Of a stretch of 39,442 nucleotides of DNA, positions 6,822 through 13,194 are shown one piece after another (the first letter of the stretch is position 1; each line of letters begins with the position of its first letter). The notes beneath the pieces are model-generated. The model did not search any database and was not told where the DNA came from. It saw nothing but the letters and a program-made list of their open reading frames with translations. A program made the translations under genes and the position numbers. The stretch is from a virus: IMG/VR virus record IMGVR_UViG_3300033149_006091, positions 1 through 39,442 of that record; one strand, written 5' to 3'.

Positions 6822-7024
6822 TTTAAACCCCCTTTCAATTTATTTAATTTTCTTAAATCAAATATTTTCTTTTCTTCTTTTACTAAAACCTTTTTTAAAT
6901 AAGTCCTAATTTCCCAATTATTACTTACTATTTTGTTATAATCCTGTAAGTTTAAAGGTTTGTTCTTTTCAATTAAGTTTAATAATTCTTTGATTATTTC
7001 CTCCTGTTTTTTTATGATTTTCAT
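6818..7024 (-). CDS. Hypothetical 68-aa helical protein
   Basis: A small basic, helical protein beginning MKIIKKQEEIIKELL. Not recognised. The ATG at 7024 is preferred over an upstream in-frame ATG at 7048 because the longer version would overlap the preceding gene by 11 bases with no ribosome binding site. The stop overlaps the start of the 291-aa protein by four bases, indicating coupling. Confidence 0.6.
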   Translation of the reverse strand: MKIIKKQEEIIKELLNLIEKNKPLNLQDYNKIVSNNWEIRTYLKKVLVKEEKKIFDLRKLNKLKGGLK

Positions 7025-7037
7025 TTTAATATTTTTT

Positions 7038-7220
7038 CTACAATTCATATTCTAATATAAATTTAATTTCATTAAGCAAGTATTCTAAATTATTTTTATC
7101 GTTTAAATTGTCTTGGTTTGTTATTTCTGCTATTCTATCTGCGAATGCTCTTATAACTGCTCTTATATCATTACCATAAATATTTATTTCCTCTTGTTTA
7201 ATTATAAAATCTTTTTTCAT
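7038..7220 (-). CDS. Hypothetical 60-aa protein
   Basis: Begins MKKDFIIKQEEINIYGND. A mixed small protein with an amphipathic helix near RAVIRAFADRIAEI (about residues 20-33). No family is recognised. It sits in a string of minus-strand mini-genes separated by one to twenty bases and probably shares their transcript. Confidence 0.6.
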   Translation of the reverse strand: MKKDFIIKQEEINIYGNDIRAVIRAFADRIAEITNQDNLNDKNNLEYLLNEIKFILEYEL

Positions 7221-7221
7221 T

Positions 7222-7455
7222 TTAATATACTACAATTAACCTTTTATTTATTTTATTTAAATTGCTTATAAATTCTATATAATCATCATTCTTAAAAATG
7301 CTGTTTCTAAAAATTGAAAAATCTTCATAACATAAATTAATCTCTTGGTTTTGTCTATCTAATTCAATAAAAGGAGTATTTAAATTAAGTTTTTTTTGTT
7401 CTTTTTTATTTAAAACAACCCAACATATAAAACCATTATCTTTTTTAATTTTCAT
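7222..7455 (-). CDS. Hypothetical 77-aa protein
   Basis: A small mixed alpha/beta protein beginning MKIKKDNGFICWVVL, with a short hydrophobic beta-like strand at the N-terminus. No family or catalytic motif is recognised. The leader carries AGGTTTTAAAATATG, a weaker form of the block's usual ribosome binding site. It lies one base upstream of the 60-aa gene. Confidence 0.6.
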   Translation of the reverse strand: MKIKKDNGFICWVVLNKKEQKKLNLNTPFIELDRQNQEINLCYEDFSIFRNSIFKNDDYIEFISNLNKINKRLIVVY

Positions 7456-7473
7456 ATTTTAAAACCTCTTTTA

Positions 7474-7731
7474 TTATATCCATTTTAAATCACTCTCTTT
7501 TATAATCATTTTAAAAGGTGTTCCCTTCCCATTAAATATATCTATTCTTTTAACCTGATTATCTATATTGGCAGTCAGGATATAATGCCCGTAAGGATTT
7601 TTAAAAACATAAAGTTCTTTTTTCAGTTTATTTAATGCTTTTTGAGTTGTAATGTCCCAAATGGCAGTAATCACTAAATCTTTTTTTATTTCTTTTGGTT
7701 TTCCTATGATTTGAATTATTTTTTTAAACAT
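7474..7731 (-). CDS. Hypothetical 85-aa protein
   Basis: Beta-rich in the second half (YVFKNPYGHYILTANI and KRIDIFNGKGTPFKM). No family is recognised. Compact basic proteins like this in viral early blocks often inhibit host functions, but nothing specific can be read here. It begins two bases before the membrane-protein stop at 7734, so the genes are tightly packed. Confidence 0.6.
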   Translation of the reverse strand: MFKKIIQIIGKPKEIKKDLVITAIWDITTQKALNKLKKELYVFKNPYGHYILTANIDNQVKRIDIFNGKGTPFKMIIKESDLKWI

Positions 7732-7733
7732 TT

Positions 7734-7952
7734 TTAATTATCCCCTATTTTCCACCTACCTAAACCTAAAAAATGGAATGCTAATGGATAAAAGATAAAC
7801 CCCAATCCATTAGGAAATAAGGCAATTATTAGGCATATTATACCTAATATTATTCTCTTTTTAGGTTTGATTATCCGCATTCCGTTTTTTATTGCTTGGT
7901 TATATTTTGCTATTTGCCTGTTGTATTGCTCATATGTTATATATTTTTTCAT
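7734..7952 (-). CDS. Small membrane protein, 72 aa
   Basis: A basic N-terminus (about 1-32) is followed by a hydrophobic stretch (IILGIICLIIALFPNGLGF, about 34-52) and a second short hydrophobic segment, so one or two membrane passes. Such proteins in early viral blocks can alter the host membrane or exclude other viruses. That is inference. It overlaps the preceding gene by four bases. Confidence 0.65.
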   Translation of the reverse strand: MKKYITYEQYNRQIAKYNQAIKNGMRIIKPKKRIILGIICLIIALFPNGLGFIFYPLAFHFLGLGRWKIGDN

Positions 7953-8158
7953 TTTAAAACCTCTATTATGTTTTTATGCTCTTCCCAACTTTTAGGCATA
8001 ATTTTTACATATTCATCTATTATATCCCATTCTACATTTGGAAAATTACTAAAAAACTTGTTTATTCTGTCTTTTCTTTTTATTAGAATAACCATTAGGT
8101 TTTTTTCTTTCTCTTTTCTCTCTTGCTCTATTATGAGATTATATATTTGATTTATCAT
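7949..8158 (-). CDS. Hypothetical 69-aa protein, first gene of the minus block
   Basis: A charged helical protein beginning MINQIYNLIIEQERKEKEK. Not recognised. It is the promoter-proximal gene of the minus-strand block: a TATA-like box lies about 30 bases before its ATG, with no ribosome binding site between, so its mRNA is probably leaderless or nearly so. First genes of early blocks are often regulators or host-takeover proteins, but this is not demonstrated. Confidence 0.65.
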   Translation of the reverse strand: MINQIYNLIIEQERKEKEKNLMVILIKRKDRINKFFSNFPNVEWDIIDEYVKIMPKSWEEHKNIIEVLK

Positions 8159-8160
8159 TT

Positions 8161-8183
8161 TATAGAAAATACAGGAATTTATA
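8161..8183 (+). promoter_or_regulatory. TATAGAAAATA / AATTTATA element, early-region copy
   Basis: TATAGAAAATACAGGAATTT, followed by ATA, on the plus strand. It matches the elements before the protease (19970) and portal (29385) genes. Here it directs toward the gene-free region rather than toward a protein gene. It abuts the start of the minus-strand block, so it may work as an operator for a shared regulator or drive an untranslated transcript. Confidence 0.45.
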
Positions 8184-8194
8184 CTTTATAAAGG
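8184..8194 (-). promoter_or_regulatory. TATA box for the minus-strand block
   Basis: CCTTTATAAAG on the minus strand, centred about 30 bases before the ATG at 8158. This spacing fits an archaeal promoter giving a leaderless or nearly leaderless transcript of the whole 1943-8158 block. Confidence 0.5.
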
Positions 8195-8369
8195 TTTTGT
8201 GAGTTTAGTTTAGTGAAAAAGTATTATAGTTCTTATTATAGTCGCTAAATTAGTAATCACTTTATAGTGGATGTAATCATAAAAAAATGACACTCGCCGA
8301 AGGCAAAAATCAACATAACCCACAATATAACCCATATAAGATAGTTTATAGTTTATTAGTTTTTAGATA

Positions 8370-8396
8370 GATAGTTTAGATAGTTTAGATAGTTTT
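8370..8396. repeat. Three tandem 9-mers (GATAGTTTA), iteron-like
   Basis: GATAGTTTA, GATAGTTTA and GATAGTTTT lie end to end. They are flanked upstream by further ATAGTTTA or TAGTTTA fragments from 8341. Short tandem direct repeats in AT-rich intergenic DNA are typical initiator-protein binding arrays, though simple low-complexity slippage is an alternative. Confidence 0.6.
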
Positions 8397-8426
8397 TAGT
8401 ATATAGTTTTTGTAAATGCAAAATAA

Positions 8427-8451
8427 GTTCTTACTATTTGTTAATAGGTAA
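8427..8451. repeat. 25-base dispersed repeat, copy 1
   Basis: GTTCTTACTATTTGTTAATA followed by GGTAA. It differs by one base from the copy at 8623-8647. Each copy is also an imperfect inverted repeat (TTACTATT and AATA[G/A]GTAA around TGTT), so it may be a binding site for a dimeric regulator or initiator. Confidence 0.65.
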
Positions 8452-8488
8452 GTATATACAAATAATCACATAGTATATAATCACATAG

Positions 8489-8512
8489 TTCGCACAATCT
8501 ATATTATGCGAA
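8489..8512. repeat. 24-base near-palindrome, operator candidate
   Basis: TTCGCACAA, then six bases, then TTATGCGAA. The 9-base arms pair with a single mismatch. Two copies of AATCACATAGT lie directly upstream. A compact palindrome like this is the usual form of a dimeric-repressor operator. The AbrB-type gene at 8823 is the nearest candidate binder. Confidence 0.55.
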
Positions 8513-8622
8513 TAAATAAATAACTAATTTTCTTATTTTTAATAATACCTTGATTTCTTATGGAATACACATAAAAAAGGCTCATATCTCGGGTTTTTTT
8601 TCATTGGAAATAGAGGTTAGAG

Positions 8623-8647
8623 GTTCTTACTATTTGTTAATAAGTAA
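8623..8647. repeat. 25-base dispersed repeat, copy 2
   Basis: The second copy of the sequence at 8427-8451, with A in place of G at one position (AATAAGTAA). The copies are 196 bases apart in the same orientation. Confidence 0.65.
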
Positions 8648-8786
8648 TTAATTGAGTTTGGGTTTTGGGTGGGGCTTTGGATTTTGAAGGATTGAAAACT
8701 ATAAACTTAATCCCCCGTATATTTTTCCCAAAATTTCCCAAAATTTGAATATTTTACAATGATTTGGCCCATAATTACTTACTAAT

Positions 8787-8805
8787 CGAAAGATTTAAAT
8801 ATAAG
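8787..8805 (+). promoter_or_regulatory. Archaeal promoter of the AbrB/chaperonin block
   Basis: CGAAAGATTTAAATATAAG: a purine-rich BRE-like segment followed by a TATA box centred about 25 bases before the ATG at 8823. There is no ribosome binding site between, so the first gene is read from a leaderless mRNA. Confidence 0.65.
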
Positions 8806-8822
8806 TGGGTATTATAAAAAGC

Positions 8823-9053
8823 ATGGCTAAAACAATAAAATTTGAAGGACCCCCTTTATTAAAAAAAGTCTTAAAAATCAAAACCTTGCAAAAACATGGC
8901 AGTGCGAGGTGTGTGACTATTCCCAAATCTTGGAGATTAGCTTTGGGATGGACTGATGATTCTTTGTTGGTTATGACATTTGACCCTTATTTAAGTAAAG
9001 TTATTATTAGTAAAGATGAGAAAGTTGATAGTCTTATCACCATCGCAGATTGA
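8823..9053 (+). CDS. AbrB/SpoVT-family DNA-binding regulator
   Basis: 76 aa. After a 20-residue N-terminal arm it shows the swapped-hairpin AbrB pattern: LQKHGSARCVTIPKSWRLAL (about 22-41), then GWTDDSLLVMTFDP and KVIISKDE. The VTIPKSW signature is typical of archaeal AbrB-like regulators and MazE-type antitoxins. These bind DNA as dimers or higher oligomers. The ATG at 8823 is chosen because the TATA box lies 25 bases upstream. A GTG at 8805 would fall inside the promoter. It is the first gene of the plus-strand middle block and probably controls the adjacent repeat-rich region. No toxin gene is visible beside it. Confidence 0.85.
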   Translation: MAKTIKFEGPPLLKKVLKIKTLQKHGSARCVTIPKSWRLALGWTDDSLLVMTFDPYLSKVIISKDEKVDSLITIAD

Positions 9054-9118
9054 CTACGTCAAGAGTCTCCAAAGGCAAACTGGCCAAACTTTCAGTAAAA
9101 CTTTAAGGAGAATAATAG

Positions 9119-9283
9119 ATGAACATAGAGAATTTAAAAGAAGAATTAATAAATAAAAGAAGCCAACTCTTATACACTTTGTGTGAAGATGAATCAGTCT
9201 TTCACCCCCAAGTAATACATCAATTAGTAATAGATTTGCGCTCAATAACTAAAATATTAAAAATGATAAATGGAAAAAAATAA
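9119..9283 (+). CDS. Small helical protein before the chaperonin, 54 aa
   Basis: Begins MNIENLKEELINKRS and is predicted as two helices. The AAGGAG ribosome binding site eight bases before the ATG is one of the clearest in the region, which supports a real gene. Its last 14 bases overlap the chaperonin start, so the two are probably coupled. The helix-turn-helix hairpin pattern loosely recalls Spo0E-like mini-proteins, but the resemblance is too weak to name. Function unknown. Confidence 0.65.
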   Translation: MNIENLKEELINKRSQLLYTLCEDESVFHPQVIHQLVIDLRSITKILKMINGKK

Positions 9284-10694
9284 AAATTACATACAGGTTG
9301 GAATTAATTTTGCTAATTTAGTTAAATCTACGCTTGGGCCTAAAGGAATGAATAAGATGGTTGTCTCCGACAAGGACTCAAAGCATTTAGTGGTCTTGAC
9401 AAACGATGGAGCCACTATCCTAAAAAATGTCAAAACAGACAACCCAATCACAGAGCTTTTCAAAAATTTGGCAGTAGGGCAAGAAGAAGCCTCCGGCGAT
9501 GGCACAACCACCGCAAGCATTTTAGCCGGACAATTACTTGAAAATGCCTTAACTCTTCTCGAAAAGGGGGTTCATCAAACCACCATAATAACTGGGTATA
9601 GTATTGCAATGATAGAAGCAATAAATTACTTAAATCAAGTCAAAGAGAAAGCTCCAACCGAAAATATCATTAAGACTTCATTCGGAAGTAAAATCCCAAA
9701 AGAATTATCCGAAAAGCTTACCAATCTACTTAAAGATTTATCTAAAAAAGAATTAAATTTATTAAGAATTTTCAAAAGACCCAACTCTAATCCGCTTAAT
9801 ACAAAAATAATCAATGGGTATGCATTTGAAGGTTATACTATAAATGACAGAATGGAGAGTGAAACTAACGGAAAAATTGCTGTTCTTGATTTCAGAGCCA
9901 ATATGGATAATACTAAAATTCAGGTGGATAAAGCAGAAGAGTGGGAGAAAGCCAATAAAGTAGATAGAGAATACAGAAGAAAGATTGTCAATAAACTTAA
10001 AGAATTAAATGTTAAATGCGTTTTTATGTCTGATACTAACCCCGAATTTGAAGCTTACTTGACCGAAAGCCAAATTACCGGCATCACAGTATGGGAAAGG
10101 CCAATTTTGGATAATATTTGCTACTCAACAGGAGCGATAGCAATTAGTTCTCCAGATGATTTGACTGAAAATCATTTAGGGAAAGGGAAAGTCAAATACA
10201 TAAAACCCAAACAGATTTATATTGAAGGAAACGGAAAAACTCTGATACTTTGTGGTTCTACTCTCCAGACACTTGACGAAACAGAAAGAGCCTTAGATGA
10301 TGTAGTTAATTTGCTACTCAAAAATGATGAATATTGTGTTTTAGGAGCCGGTTCAATAGAAGTTGAATTGTCTTTGCATTTAACCGAGTTTGCCAAACAA
10401 GTCGGCGGAAAAGAGCAAATTGCTATTGAAAAGTTCGCGGAAGCGTTAGAAATAATCCCTCTCGCAATAGCAGAAAATGCTGGTTTAGATGCTGTTGAGA
10501 TTTTAACTGCCTTAAAGACCCTCCACTCAAAAGGACAAAGAATGGGAGTAGACATAATTAAAAAAGTAAGTTGTCCAAGAGAGAGGGGCATCTTTGAGCC
10601 AGTGATAATGAAAATTAATGCAATTAGTTCAGCAGTAAATGTAGCCAACTTGATACTTAAACTTGACGAGGTTTTAATCGGAGATGAAAAATGA
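9270..10694 (+). CDS. Group II chaperonin (thermosome-type), short form
   Basis: 474 aa, against roughly 545 for cellular thermosome subunits. It is an ATP-driven folding chamber of the Cpn60/TCP-1 group II family. Diagnostic motifs: TLGPKG (21-26), NDGATIL (45-51), GDGTTT (76-81, with the catalytic aspartate), VLGAGSIEVELS (about 356-367, GGGA-E like) and NAGLDAVEIL (about 404-413). The segment EEWEKANKVDREYRRKIVNK fits the apical helical protrusion that forms the built-in lid. The missing residues are mostly at the two ends and in the intermediate/apical region. Virus-borne chaperonins usually fold capsid or other virion proteins. Whether this one makes its own ring or mixes with host subunits cannot be told. 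It is followed by the E1-like genes with an 11-base overlap. Confidence 0.93.
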   Translation: MEKNKNYIQVGINFANLVKSTLGPKGMNKMVVSDKDSKHLVVLTNDGATILKNVKTDNPITELFKNLAVGQEEASGDGTTTASILAGQLLENALTLLEKGVHQTTIITGYSIAMIEAINYLNQVKEKAPTENIIKTSFGSKIPKELSEKLTNLLKDLSKKELNLLRIFKRPNSNPLNTKIINGYAFEGYTINDRMESETNGKIAVLDFRANMDNTKIQVDKAEEWEKANKVDREYRRKIVNKLKELNVKCVFMSDTNPEFEAYLTESQITGITVWERPILDNICYSTGAIAISSPDDLTENHLGKGKVKYIKPKQIYIEGNGKTLILCGSTLQTLDETERALDDVVNLLLKNDEYCVLGAGSIEVELSLHLTEFAKQVGGKEQIAIEKFAEALEIIPLAIAENAGLDAVEILTALKTLHSKGQRMGVDIIKKVSCPRERGIFEPVIMKINAISSAVNVANLILKLDEVLIGDEK

Positions 10695-11265
10695 ACTAAT
10701 AAATTTTGAACTTAAAGTAAAAGAGGAATTTGAAAACGGAAAATTGCCGTATCCTATACATTTCTCGGGAGGGAACGAATCTCAATTAATCAAAATATTC
10801 AAAAAGATAAAAAAAGAGGACTGGGTTTTTTCTACACATCGTTCTCATTATCATTATCTTCTTCACAAAAAAAATCCAAAAAAATTAATGAAGATGATTC
10901 AAAATGGAAAATCTATGCATATTTTTGATAAAAAATTCTTTACAAGTTCAATCGTGGCTGGGACCTGTGCAATCGCTGTCGGAGTGGCATTAGCCCTAAA
11001 ACTAAAAAAATCAAGAAACAAGGTTTGGTGTTTTGTTGGAGACGGAGCAGAGGATTCAGGACATTTCTATGAGGCGGTAAAATATTCAATAGGACACAAT
11101 TTGCCTATAACCTTTATAATAGAAGATAATGGAATGTCTGTTGATACCCCAAAAAAATCAAGGCATAATTATGATGTCAAGTGGGATAAAAAAGTAATAA
11201 GATACAAATATAAGAGAAAATTTCCTCATGTTCAAACAGGAAAAATTGTGGAGGCTTACTTATGA
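10684..11265 (+). CDS. Thiamine-diphosphate enzyme, E1 alpha-like subunit
   Basis: 193 aa, clearly shorter than the usual 320-370 aa of 2-oxoacid dehydrogenase E1 alpha. It has the ThDP-binding half: DWVFSTHRSHYHYLL (46-60), GKSMHI (75-80), an IVAGTCAIAVGVALA stretch (90-104), and the ThDP/magnesium motif GDGAEDSG (119-126) ending in EDNG (147-150), the GDG-x(~26)-DN rule. Such subunits bind the cofactor's diphosphate and pair with a beta subunit carrying the pyrimidine domain, here the next gene, which overlaps by four bases. The substrate is unknown. The C-terminal regulatory and lipoyl-domain contacts of true E1 alpha are missing, so a stand-alone carboligase or decarboxylase is as likely as a dehydrogenase component. 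Confidence 0.85.
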   Translation: MKNELINFELKVKEEFENGKLPYPIHFSGGNESQLIKIFKKIKKEDWVFSTHRSHYHYLLHKKNPKKLMKMIQNGKSMHIFDKKFFTSSIVAGTCAIAVGVALALKLKKSRNKVWCFVGDGAEDSGHFYEAVKYSIGHNLPITFIIEDNGMSVDTPKKSRHNYDVKWDKKVIRYKYKRKFPHVQTGKIVEAYL

Positions 11266-11711
11266 AAATTAAAAAAGAGATGGAGAAACTGAGCAAAGAT
11301 AAAAAAGTTTACTTTATCGGGTATAACTTAAAATTTGGAAGTAGAAATTATGGGGCTTTAGAGAACGTTCCGGAGAACAAAATTCTCGAAATGCCTATTG
11401 CAGAAAATTTAATGACTGGCATAGCAATCGGAATGGCGTTAGAAGGATTTAAGCCAGTTTTAATCTTTGAGAGGCACGATTTTATATTGAATGCTCTCGA
11501 CCAGTTGATAAATCATTTACACAAACTCCCAGAAATGAGCGATGGACTTTTTGACCCAAAAGTTATGATTAGAGCAAAAGTTGGACACACCAAACCATTC
11601 CATCCGGGACCTCAGCACATCCAAGATTTTACTTGGATACTTAAAAAATTTTTTCCCGTGGAAATAAACCCAAAAAAATATAAATTCGATAAAAAAATAA
11701 TTATAGAATGA
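11262..11711 (+). CDS. Thiamine-diphosphate enzyme, E1 beta-like pyrimidine domain
   Basis: 149 aa. This is the pyrimidine-binding domain of the transketolase/E1 beta family without the C-terminal swivelling domain that normally completes about 330 aa. Key features: EMPIAENLMTGIAIGMALEG (43-62), in which E48 is the glutamate that activates thiamine; ERHDF (70-74); NALDQLINH (77-85); and a GHT...HPGPQHIQ stretch (about 118-132) equivalent to the conserved G-H-S-Q segment. Together with the preceding gene it makes a minimal heterodimeric active site. The ATGA overlap on both sides ties it to the E1 alpha-like and glycosyltransferase genes, suggesting a shared pathway for a sugar or an acyl unit. 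Confidence 0.85.
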   Translation: MKIKKEMEKLSKDKKVYFIGYNLKFGSRNYGALENVPENKILEMPIAENLMTGIAIGMALEGFKPVLIFERHDFILNALDQLINHLHKLPEMSDGLFDPKVMIRAKVGHTKPFHPGPQHIQDFTWILKKFFPVEINPKKYKFDKKIIIE

Positions 11712-12364
11712 AAATCTTATTAGTTTATTTGGAAGAAGATGAAAAACTAAAAAGATGCTTAAATAGTTTAAATAAATATTCCCCAGAGTTAGAAGTAATC
11801 AAAGTCAAGGCGGACAGAAAAACCTCAAAAACAGCAGAAGAAGTTTACGACAAATATTTGCCTGAAATTGATGATGATGTGATGATTTGGCATCCTGATA
11901 TGGAAGCCTTACCTAATTGGTATGAAGACTTAAAAAAATATTACAATCAATTTGATGTTTTAGGAGTAAAATTAATTTATCCAAACAAATTAATCAATCA
12001 TTATGGCGGAGCCATTAGGTCTGATGGAATTGGATTTCATCCTCATCAGGGAGCATTAGATATTGGTTTAACAAATCCCCAAGAGTGTGCATACGTAACC
12101 GGCCCGGGAACAGTCATAAAAAAATATGTTTATCAAAAAATCGGAAAATATGACCATAGATTTACTTATTTTATAGATGTTGATTTTTGCTTTAGAGCCA
12201 GACAAGCCGGATTTACAGTCGGAGTAGTTCCAGTCAAATTAATTCATCATGAGGGAGAAGACAATCTAAAAAAAAGACCCCTCTCTCAAACACAGCTTTT
12301 AATTAAACAATCCCACGATTTGTTCATAAGTAAATGGATGAATGAACTATCAAAATACAAATGA
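11708..12364 (+). CDS. Glycosyltransferase family 2
   Basis: 218 aa. GT-A fold pattern: an N-terminal strand MKILLVYLEED, a WHPDMEALPNW segment (61-71) in the place of the DXD/metal site, YVTGPGTVIKKYVYQKIG (129-146), and YFIDVDFCFRARQAGF (154-169), the equivalent of the ED-x-D-x-x-R acceptor/base region. These enzymes move a sugar from a nucleotide or lipid donor to an acceptor. It lacks membrane segments, so it is cytosolic. It overlaps both neighbours by four bases (E1 beta-like and radical SAM), so the genes are one translational unit. Confidence 0.85.
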   Translation: MKILLVYLEEDEKLKRCLNSLNKYSPELEVIKVKADRKTSKTAEEVYDKYLPEIDDDVMIWHPDMEALPNWYEDLKKYYNQFDVLGVKLIYPNKLINHYGGAIRSDGIGFHPHQGALDIGLTNPQECAYVTGPGTVIKKYVYQKIGKYDHRFTYFIDVDFCFRARQAGFTVGVVPVKLIHHEGEDNLKKRPLSQTQLLIKQSHDLFISKWMNELSKYK

Positions 12365-13191
12365 AAGTTCCAAAAGAAATAAATTATATTGAAGCTTATT
12401 TGACTCTTAGGTGCAATCTTAATTGTCCCTACTGCATAAATGATTTTAAGAAAGTTAAAAGAAAAAGAGATGAAATCGGCGAATGGGCAAACGGATTAAA
12501 TAGATTTGAAACAGACATCCCGATAACTCTCGGCGGAGGCGAACCAACCCTTCACAAAGATTTTTATAAAATAGTAAAAAATATCAAACCAACTCTCAAA
12601 TTAGACCTTCTAACTAACTTACAATTCGACGAAGATGAATTTATTAAAAATTGTAAAGGAAGATTTAATTGGGGAGAAGGAGCATACAAAAATATTAGAG
12701 TTAGTTATCATCCATCTCAACAGAATCCAGAAAAGTTAATAAACAAAATCATTAAATTACAAAAATATTTTAAAATTGGCTTATTTGGGATTAATCATCC
12801 AGAAAATATTGAAGCAAACATCAAAATGGCAGAATTGGCAAGAAAAAATCAAATTTATTTTTTCATCAAAGATTTTTTAGGCGAATATGATGGAAAATTG
12901 TTTGGTTATTACAAATATCCTGCTGGATTAAATGGAAGACCAAAAAAAGCACTATGCAGAACCAAAGAGATTTTAATTGACCCTGAGGGAGATGTTTATA
13001 GATGCCATAGAGACCTTTATTCAAAAGAGAATCCAATTGGGAATATCCTTGATACAAATTGGAAACCTGAATTTAAATTTAGAGAATGTAATAATTATGG
13101 AAATTGTAATCCTTGTGATATTAAATTAAAAACAAATCGATTTTTACAATCAGGAATATGTCAGGTAGAAATAAAAGAAAAAAATAGATGA
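12361..13191 (+). CDS. Radical SAM enzyme with C-terminal cysteine cluster
   Basis: 276 aa. CNLNCPYC (C18, C22, C25) is the CxxxCxxC site for the SAM-binding 4Fe-4S cluster, and GGGEPT (58-63) is the SAM-contact motif. Near the C-terminus, cysteines in ALCRTKE, VYRCHRD, RECNNYGNCNPCD and SGICQVE form a SPASM/twitch-like auxiliary cluster, as in peptide- or sugar-modifying radical enzymes. The reaction is unknown. Neighbouring glycosyltransferases and the second radical SAM gene suggest modification of a glycan, a peptide or a nucleotide. Confidence 0.88.
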   Translation: MKVPKEINYIEAYLTLRCNLNCPYCINDFKKVKRKRDEIGEWANGLNRFETDIPITLGGGEPTLHKDFYKIVKNIKPTLKLDLLTNLQFDEDEFIKNCKGRFNWGEGAYKNIRVSYHPSQQNPEKLINKIIKLQKYFKIGLFGINHPENIEANIKMAELARKNQIYFFIKDFLGEYDGKLFGYYKYPAGLNGRPKKALCRTKEILIDPEGDVYRCHRDLYSKENPIGNILDTNWKPEFKFRECNNYGNCNPCDIKLKTNRFLQSGICQVEIKEKNR

Positions 13192-13194
13192 AAA

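Larger units (their letters stand above)
8159..8822. other. Repeat-rich divergent intergenic region, candidate origin
   Basis: About 660 bases with no credible gene, between the start of the minus-strand block and the start of the plus-strand block. It holds three tandem 9-mers (8370-8396), a 25-base repeat in two copies (8427 and 8623), a 24-base near-palindrome (8489-8512), a doubled CCCAAAATTT near 8727-8746, a doubled AATCACATAGT near 8463-8488, and promoters at both ends. Tandem repeats in AT-rich DNA at a strand switch are what replication origins and lytic-control regions look like. No initiator gene was identified to confirm it. Confidence 0.55.

Noticed and set aside
8159-8822. CRISPR array in the repeat region
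   Set aside because: Repeats are 9 or 25 bases in two or three copies without regular spacers, and there are no cas genes.
9119-9283. Spo0E-family phosphatase
   Set aside because: The helical-hairpin spacing is similar, but the SQELD-type signature is missing and archaeal viruses are not known to carry it.
10217-10648. Minus-strand open frame of 143 codons inside the chaperonin
   Set aside because: Mirror of a conserved gene region with matching stop-poor codon use. No start signal and no family pattern.
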